From assembly GCA_002497895.1 (NCBI GenBank), contig DAFD01000095.1, forward strand, positions 1,040 through 13,499: a stretch of 12,460 bases of DNA. The letters run 5' to 3'. A program made the translations under genes and the position numbers. This DNA comes from Euryarchaeota archaeon UBA175. Its GTDB lineage: Archaea > Thermoplasmatota > Poseidoniia > Poseidoniales > Thalassarchaeaceae. Below the pieces are notes generated by a model. That model was given only the letters and a program-made list of their open reading frames with translations, was not told the origin of the DNA and did no database searches. Positions 7,407 to 12,460 of this stretch are shown in pieces. The first letter of the stretch is position 1. Each line of letters opens with the position of its first letter.

Positions 7407-7413
7407 GGGGTGA
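7407..7413 (+). promoter_or_regulatory. Ribosome binding site favouring the GTG at 7420
   Basis: GGGGTGA here contains GGTGA, complementary to the archaeal 16S rRNA 3' end. It is six bases from the GTG at 7420 and abuts the GTG at 7414. Spacing therefore favours 7420 as the start of the large surface protein, two codons later than the longest frame. Confidence 0.6.
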
Positions 7414-7419
7414 GTGCAA

Positions 7420-10400
7420 GTGAGGACTTCAAGTGGTTCAGGACGTTCAACAACTACGTTGTTGTTGGTTTGGCTCATGCTTGCCTCTGTTTTGGTGCCT
7501 ATGGTTAGTGCCAGCGACGAGGCTGGAGAGGAGGAAAGCGCAATCGTCGCTGGTGACCTCTCTGATTTTGATCCAGACACTGATGGCCACGCTTACATCT
7601 ACAACGATGAAGACCGACCCGTCTATTCGGCATTCGGATATCTGAAGAAGCAGTGGATTGAGGATGGATTTCCGAATCTAGTTCTGCCATTTTCTCCATC
7701 CTATCAGAACACGAGATCGACCGCGAGGTCCTGCGAGAATGCTTGGGCTGTCGATGATACTGACACTTTCACAACCTCAAGCGGTTTGGTCTCTGCTACA
7801 GTCGAGAAGATTTCAACCAATTCCGCTATCTTCGTCGAAGATGGAGTTGTGATTTCTTCGACGGCACTCAATGACATTGCGTCCACTTGGGAGTCGACAA
7901 TCTACCCAACTAACACGAACTACTTTGGCGATTCACCGGACGTCGACAATAATTGCCAAATCGAGATAATACTCTTCCAAATCGATGGTGGTGGCGGCAT
8001 TGGAGGATACTTCGACCCAAACATTGCAAGTTCTCGGGAGATTCTTTACGTTGATTCTGGTGATCTGAGCTGGCGCAATACCATCCTTGCTCACGAATTC
8101 GAGCATCTGCTGCATAATGCTCGCGACCCTTACGAGTATATCTGGATAGACGAGGGAGCGGCAGACATGGCCGCATACCTTTGCTTCGGTGTAACCGATA
8201 CGCTGTCGCAGCACGCCAACGAGTGGTCTCAGAATTCCAACATGAGCGTGCGCTGGTGGAATCAGAGAATCGCCGATTACGGTGGAGGATTCATGTTCCT
8301 GATGTATCTCGCTGACAAACTCGGCGGTGGTGCAGCAATTTCCAGTCTCGTCTCCGACACCGCAACAGGTGGAGTCGGAATCGAAAACCTCGCTCGCAAC
8401 CCTCAGGCTGGCTCTACCGCAATCGGTGAGACGATGTCTGATATTTTCGCCAATTTCACTGCAGCTGTCGCACTCGACAGTGCCCAAGGTGCCTTCGGAT
8501 TCTCCAATATCGCAATGACTGCTGGTTGCGTTACAGGCTTCATTTGCAGAACGCAGATGAGTGGTTATCGTGATGAATGGCAGAACACTTGGACGAGCCC
8601 TGCGCAAGAACTCGAGGGTTGGGGAATGCGTGCCTACAAGTTCGCAGGTGGCACTGGCGCTCCCCTCAATCTCATGGTTCAACCAACTCAGTTTGGAGTC
8701 GCTGGAACCGTGCTAGCAAAGGATTCCTCGACTGGAACGTGGTCAATGAATAGCTTGAGAATCGACTCAGGGACAGGCGCAGGTACTGGCCTCGTTCACG
8801 GCTTCGGAAACACTACCGACGAAGTCTGGGTCATCGCCTGGTACGAATCACAAGTCACCGATTGCGATTACAACTTCGCAAGTTGTGGAATCACTACCGG
8901 CTCATATCCTACGACCGATATTGTCGTGCAAGCGGGTATCATCACCGACCCCGCTGAAGTTGACATCATGGGAATCACTCCGTTCGATCGTGACAGCGAT
9001 AATCTCGACGACAGTGTCGAGATCGAGCTCGAAGTGACCTCGAATGCGTTCTTTGAAATTATTGAGGTCACCTTCGAAGCATTCCTCAATAATACTCTGA
9101 GAGACTCTATCACTTTCGCAGTAACCGCAGGAAACAGTATTCCAACTGAAGAGTCAATCTGGTTCACACCACCGGAGACAGGTGACTGGACCTTCGGTGT
9201 CGATATTCGCGACATTACCGGAGCAGTCATCGACACCGCCTTCACTCTACCCATTGAATTGGGTAATATGGAACCTGTAGCCACCGGCTCTACTTCGACT
9301 GCCATCACCCAAACTTGGCTTCCGGTGAGTATGTTCGGCGGTGGCTTTGACGTTTGGGGATTCGGCCAACTGAACCAAAGTTACAGCCACAACGAGACTC
9401 CTGTCGCTTACAATTGGGATCTCGGCGACAACTCGAGTTCAGGTCTGAAGAACCCTGTTCACATCTACACCGAAGCGGGGAATTACACGATCACCCTCAC
9501 CGTAGAAGATATTGGTGGATTCTACTCTGAAACTCAATCTTGGACCCTCACGGTTGCGGACACGACTGAACCAATTCCCGAAATCCGAGTCGATGGAGTG
9601 ACCATTACTGACGAAGTCGTACTGCTCACAAATCAGCGAGTTCTTTTCTCAGCTCGTAGCACGGTCGACAATGTACCACACGAGCAGATGGAGTTCACTT
9701 GGAATTGGGGTGATGGGAGTGACGAAGGTGGACAAGGTTTAGTCGAAACCAGCCACTCATACGTCGACGGTAGCGCCGATGGAATCGTCTATACTCTGAC
9801 TCTGACCGTCAATGATGGAACCTTCGTTGTCGAGCATCAAGTCTACGTGCGAGTGCTGAACAGAGTCCCTCGTCAAATCTTCGCTGAAGAACTCCAGACT
9901 TACACCTTAACTCCTCTCGAGATGCCCGATGTATTCACCGACGACGATGGCCACATAGTCGAATACCTCTGGACATTCGATTCCGGAGTCAATCTATCAG
10001 GTCGCGGTATGACTCTAACCTCCGACTTCTCCGCCAGCAGTTCAGTCAGTCGAAATCCCACTGTAGGATGGATGACCCCTGGCCTCAAGTCAGTCACGCT
10101 AGAAGTGACTGATGATGACGGTAATATGTCGAGTATGACTCTAATGGTTCGTGTTCTCAATCAACGCCCAGTAGCTGTCTTCGACAGACCATCTGACGGT
10201 TCCGTCGATACGGACTATTTCTTCGAGAGTATGTCCTTTGATCCCGACGGCGACACATCACTTCTCCAAACCCGTTGGAACATCACCGGAGCAGATTCTG
10301 AGATTGAGAATGTCTCAGGTGTCCATTACTCATTCACCGAGCCAGGACTCTACACAGTCTCGTTGACCGTTATCGATGATCGCGGGGCCGAATCGGCGAC

Positions 10401-11526
10401 TAAATCGTATCAGATTAGAATCGCCAATCCACTACCCGTTCCAATGGTGGAATTCATGCAGCCAAGTGCTAACGGCAGCGCTCTTCACACAATTCCAAAC
10501 GATGGTGACGAGGTGACTTGGTGGGTACCGTTCGTAGAAGACGGCGGCGCTTTCATCGCTCCAAACTGCCCCCTCAAACTTGACGGATCTGCAAGTTACG
10601 ACGCCGCCCCGCGCTTCGTCGGCCGCCACTCAACCGATCCTGACGACGCCGAATGGAACGGAATTACACGCTGGATTTGGGACTTCGGCGACGCCACACC
10701 TCAGGTCGAGGGACCGATGGTGTGGCACTCATGGGAGCGGCCTGGGACTTACGTCGTCACTCTAACTGTGGTCGATGGATTTGAGGGTGGAGACACGAAT
10801 ACTACCTCGATAACAGTCCATATCTCACGCGCACCCGAGATTGAACAAATCGACCCTATAGACTCCGATTATGTCACACAAGGAGACCTAGTTCTGCTGA
10901 ATCACAGTGCCTACGACATCGATCTAATCGAAGGATTGGAAGCTTGGCTCGATTCCGATGCCTCAGATGATAGCGATGGAGATGGCATCACCACCAACGA
11001 CCGAGACCTCAGTTTGACCTCGGACCTCACAATCTATTGGGACCTCAACGCAATGGTCGATTCTGACCAAGATGGAGACCCCCGGAATGACTTCCTATGG
11101 GGTAATATGACGTGGTATCAGACTGGAGAGATTCGCATCGTTTTGCAAGTTTGTGACGGAGTTGGAGTCTGTGCAAGTGAGGATTACATCGTCACGGTCC
11201 TCTCCGCTGAAGAAGAGAACAGACAGAAATCCTGGGATGAGCTGACATGGAAGGATTTCATCCCGAATAAAGAGAGTGCAGGCCTACTTTCGCTAGTTGC
11301 TCTTGTCCTAGTTCTGGGTTGGCTCGTGATGCGACAGAAGGACGAGGATGAAATCGATGCCGAGGAAATGCTTGAGACATATGACGTTCAGGAAGTCGAA
11401 GCAGAAGGCGGTCTTCCAGGCATGGATCAGCACACTCCACCACCACAACCGAAGTATCTGACGGTGGACGAGCGAAGGAACAAGGAGTCCGGATACGTCC
11501 GCCCAATCAGAACTCGGAGGCGCTGA
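7420..11526 (+). CDS. Secreted cell-surface zinc metallopeptidase-like protein with PKD repeats and C-terminal TM anchor
   Basis: Numbering is for 1368 residues from GTG 7420 (GTG 7414 would add two). In order: a signal peptide (1-31, ending VPMVSA); a peptidase-like domain (about 50-500) with AHEFEHLLH, where H225-E226-x2-H229 is the zinc motif, and IDEGAAD supplying E245 as likely third ligand. This resembles M30/M6-type 'HEFQH...NEG' gluzincins. A linker has an Asp-rich loop (523-531), followed by an Ig-like domain to about 623. PKD-type domains follow at about 638-713, 727-804, 818-910, 917-1003 and 1006-1137, with cores such as YNWDLGDNSS, WNWGDGSD and WIWDFGDA. A sixth PKD-like region carries two Asp-rich, Ca-binding-like loops (1178-1196 and 1214-1224). 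A membrane helix (1287-1304), an acidic segment, then a Pro-rich and basic tail end the protein. It is probably an outer-face protein used in degrading proteins or in adhesion; substrate unknown. A partner gene starts 2 bp after the stop. Confidence 0.88.
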   Translation: MRTSSGSGRSTTTLLLVWLMLASVLVPMVSASDEAGEEESAIVAGDLSDFDPDTDGHAYIYNDEDRPVYSAFGYLKKQWIEDGFPNLVLPFSPSYQNTRSTARSCENAWAVDDTDTFTTSSGLVSATVEKISTNSAIFVEDGVVISSTALNDIASTWESTIYPTNTNYFGDSPDVDNNCQIEIILFQIDGGGGIGGYFDPNIASSREILYVDSGDLSWRNTILAHEFEHLLHNARDPYEYIWIDEGAADMAAYLCFGVTDTLSQHANEWSQNSNMSVRWWNQRIADYGGGFMFLMYLADKLGGGAAISSLVSDTATGGVGIENLARNPQAGSTAIGETMSDIFANFTAAVALDSAQGAFGFSNIAMTAGCVTGFICRTQMSGYRDEWQNTWTSPAQELEGWGMRAYKFAGGTGAPLNLMVQPTQFGVAGTVLAKDSSTGTWSMNSLRIDSGTGAGTGLVHGFGNTTDEVWVIAWYESQVTDCDYNFASCGITTGSYPTTDIVVQAGIITDPAEVDIMGITPFDRDSDNLDDSVEIELEVTSNAFFEIIEVTFEAFLNNTLRDSITFAVTAGNSIPTEESIWFTPPETGDWTFGVDIRDITGAVIDTAFTLPIELGNMEPVATGSTSTAITQTWLPVSMFGGGFDVWGFGQLNQSYSHNETPVAYNWDLGDNSSSGLKNPVHIYTEAGNYTITLTVEDIGGFYSETQSWTLTVADTTEPIPEIRVDGVTITDEVVLLTNQRVLFSARSTVDNVPHEQMEFTWNWGDGSDEGGQGLVETSHSYVDGSADGIVYTLTLTVNDGTFVVEHQVYVRVLNRVPRQIFAEELQTYTLTPLEMPDVFTDDDGHIVEYLWTFDSGVNLSGRGMTLTSDFSASSSVSRNPTVGWMTPGLKSVTLEVTDDDGNMSSMTLMVRVLNQRPVAVFDRPSDGSVDTDYFFESMSFDPDGDTSLLQTRWNITGADSEIENVSGVHYSFTEPGLYTVSLTVIDDRGAESATKSYQIRIANPLPVPMVEFMQPSANGSALHTIPNDGDEVTWWVPFVEDGGAFIAPNCPLKLDGSASYDAAPRFVGRHSTDPDDAEWNGITRWIWDFGDATPQVEGPMVWHSWERPGTYVVTLTVVDGFEGGDTNTTSITVHISRAPEIEQIDPIDSDYVTQGDLVLLNHSAYDIDLIEGLEAWLDSDASDDSDGDGITTNDRDLSLTSDLTIYWDLNAMVDSDQDGDPRNDFLWGNMTWYQTGEIRIVLQVCDGVGVCASEDYIVTVLSAEEENRQKSWDELTWKDFIPNKESAGLLSLVALVLVLGWLVMRQKDEDEIDAEEMLETYDVQEVEAEGGLPGMDQHTPPPQPKYLTVDERRNKESGYVRPIRTRRR
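7448..7464 (+). repeat. 7-bp inverted repeat in the signal-peptide coding region
   Basis: CAACAAC and GTTGTTG flank a three-base spacer (TAC), giving a perfect hairpin about 30 bases after the GTG start. It could affect initiation of translation, but it may simply reflect Thr (ACA/ACT) and Leu (TTG) codons in the signal peptide. Confidence 0.4.
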
Positions 11527-11528
11527 GG

Positions 11529-12413
11529 GTGCACAAAACCGCAAAACGACTCGCAGCTGGTGCATTCAGCATCGGGCTTCTCGCACCAATACTGGCAATT
11601 CTCCTCGCAACCGCACCCCCTGTCATGGCCGCTTCCAACGATTGCACGGTTGCACCGGGAATTGGTCTTAATTCCAATCACGGCGAAGTAATAGGTGTCG
11701 ATGAGGGTGATTGGTGGGATTGGGGATGGGATGGCTCATCCAATGATGATGACCTTCTATCTCTTCGATCTGATCTTTACGTTGAAGTCGAATTACAAGA
11801 AAATTATGCACAAGCTCTTCGAATGGAGTTAGTTCCAGGTTATTCATACACTTTTTGTATTGAATTTCACGCAGACCCGAACAACCCTCCAACCGATGAA
11901 ACAACCGGTGACGTATACCTCCTAAGTAGTGCAAATTGGGACGCATATCAAAGAAATTACGAGGAAGTAACTGGAGGCTGGGGCATGACGGCAGAGGATA
12001 TCGAATGGATTCCTGTTGAATGGCGAGACATGGCTATATTCATCCCATTCCGAGACTCTCATGCATACGAAGGGAAGCGCAGCACTACCTTCTCAACAGC
12101 GCTTGATAATGACAATCGAGGATTCATATCTTGGTTCGGTGATGGAGGGGATGCAGAGTATTTCCTTGTAGTCGATAATTGGAACAATACCCGTCAAAAC
12201 GATGCACTGTCCGTCGACGGGGATATGATTGTCCAAATTTGGGTAGATGTTGAGGATAGACTGACCCTTCCGAAATTCACCGCTTACCTCATCGTTGGCC
12301 TGTTACCAATGAGTTGCGTCATCGTTCCAATAATTCTCCATACACGATACCACGCGGCAGGGTTGGAAGAAAACAGCGAGCAGCCAGAGATGGTTCCGTT
12401 GCTCGAACAATAA
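11529..12413 (+). CDS. Secreted single-span membrane protein of unknown family, coupled to the metallopeptidase gene
   Basis: I do not recognise this 294-residue protein. It has a signal peptide (1-34: basic MHKTAKR, then a long hydrophobic core ending PPVMA), an ectodomain of about 215 residues, a membrane helix (about 250-270) and a 24-residue cytoplasmic tail rich in Glu. The ectodomain begins with C39 and has a second Cys at 110, which could pair. Residues 60-75 are strikingly Trp/Asp-rich (GDWWDWGWDGSSNDDD). The block GYSYTFCIEF and later YFLVVDNWNN and MIVQIWVDVED suggest a beta-sandwich of the kind that follows archaeal surface proteins, but no catalytic motif is visible. The GTG start is 2 bp after the stop of the peptidase gene, with GGAGG at 11516-11520, eight bases upstream, so the two are almost certainly co-translated. 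A role as partner, anchor or regulator of the peptidase is inference. Confidence 0.8.
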   Translation: MHKTAKRLAAGAFSIGLLAPILAILLATAPPVMAASNDCTVAPGIGLNSNHGEVIGVDEGDWWDWGWDGSSNDDDLLSLRSDLYVEVELQENYAQALRMELVPGYSYTFCIEFHADPNNPPTDETTGDVYLLSSANWDAYQRNYEEVTGGWGMTAEDIEWIPVEWRDMAIFIPFRDSHAYEGKRSTTFSTALDNDNRGFISWFGDGGDAEYFLVVDNWNNTRQNDALSVDGDMIVQIWVDVEDRLTLPKFTAYLIVGLLPMSCVIVPIILHTRYHAAGLEENSEQPEMVPLLEQ

Positions 12414-12424
12414 GGCACTCAGCC

Positions 12425-12460
12425 TCAATCGTACTGCAGCATTTCCCAGGCGATTAGCAA
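12425..12460 (-). CDS. Possible C-terminus of a convergent gene (partial)
   Basis: Reading the minus strand from the window edge gives an open frame of eleven codons, LLIAWEMLQYD, ending in TGA at 12427-12425. The composition looks protein-like and the position, 11 bp after the preceding plus-strand stop, fits the compact convergent pairs elsewhere in the window. Eleven codons are too few to be sure, and two plus-strand frames are also open to the edge. Confidence 0.3.
   Translation of the reverse strand: MLIAWEMLQYD

Larger units (their letters stand above)
7244..7413. promoter_or_regulatory. Divergent intergenic region between glutaminyl cyclase operon and metallopeptidase genes
   Basis: These 170 bp must hold the promoters for both divergent transcription units. 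Nothing resembles a gene. A TTATA at 7366-7370 is a weak TATA-like candidate for the plus-strand gene; a start about 25 bp later would leave a short leader before the GGGGTGA site at 7407. A perfect small inverted repeat lies at 7323-7337. No TATA box for the minus-strand operon is convincing. Promoter placement is inferred from orientation. Confidence 0.4.

Noticed and set aside
7244..7453. A 70-codon upstream extension of the glutaminyl cyclase reading frame
   Set aside because: It is low-complexity, lacks homology-like features, precedes a clear signal peptide that should be N-terminal, and overlaps the start of the divergent gene.
7933..8682. A 249-codon open frame on the minus strand
   Set aside because: It runs opposite the peptidase domain containing HEFEH; its translation has no recognisable motif and is Ser/Cys/Arg-heavy, as expected for an antisense shadow.
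1..12460. CRISPR arrays, insertion sequences, phage or toxin-antitoxin genes
   Set aside because: I saw no regular direct repeats, transposase or integrase motifs, terminal inverted repeats, or paired small toxin/antitoxin-like frames.

Overview
The window most resembles the genome of a marine planktonic euryarchaeon, probably Poseidoniia (Marine Group II). The supporting signs are archaeal-type SufB and SufD without bacterial-type operon partners, GTG starts with GGAGG or GGTGA ribosome binding sites, very short intergenic gaps, and a secreted metallopeptidase with many PKD repeats, one C-terminal membrane helix and a basic tail. The taxonomic call is an inference from protein style, since no rRNA or other marker gene is present.

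Layout. (1) At 1-2482 (+) lie the 3' part of sufB, complete sufD, and a tiny in-frame downstream gene for a 52-residue CxC/CxxC cysteine protein that resembles a zinc ribbon. (2) At 2506-4106 two membrane proteins diverge from a 44-bp spacer. The minus-strand one carries an Smr (MutS2-type nuclease) domain between two pairs of membrane helices; the plus-strand one is a DUF2085 membrane protein. (3) At 7243-4131 (-) a tight three-gene operon encodes an exported, membrane-anchored glutaminyl-peptide cyclotransferase, a three-helix membrane protein with an extracytoplasmic carboxypeptidase-regulatory-like beta domain, and a divergent thymidylate-kinase-family protein with about 220 extra C-terminal residues. 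(4) At 7414/7420-12413 (+), diverging from that operon across a 170-bp spacer, are a roughly 1370-residue surface metallopeptidase/PKD protein and, 2 bp later, a secreted single-span membrane protein of unknown family. The last 47 bp hold no certain gene; a convergent gene may end there.

How the genes may work together. SufB and SufD form the iron-sulfur assembly scaffold, which SufC (not in the window) would complete. The 52-residue protein may be co-expressed with them. The block from 4131 to 12413 is dominated by exported, membrane-anchored proteins: an N-terminal-modifying enzyme, an Ig-like membrane protein, a large peptidase and a partner protein. This suggests a cell-surface maturation or protein-degradation locus, but only gene order supports that. 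I see no CRISPR array, tRNA, rRNA, insertion sequence or phage genes. I do not claim a new defence or mobile system. The most unusual items are the membrane-embedded Smr protein, the motif-divergent extended Tmk, and the sufD-linked small cysteine protein.
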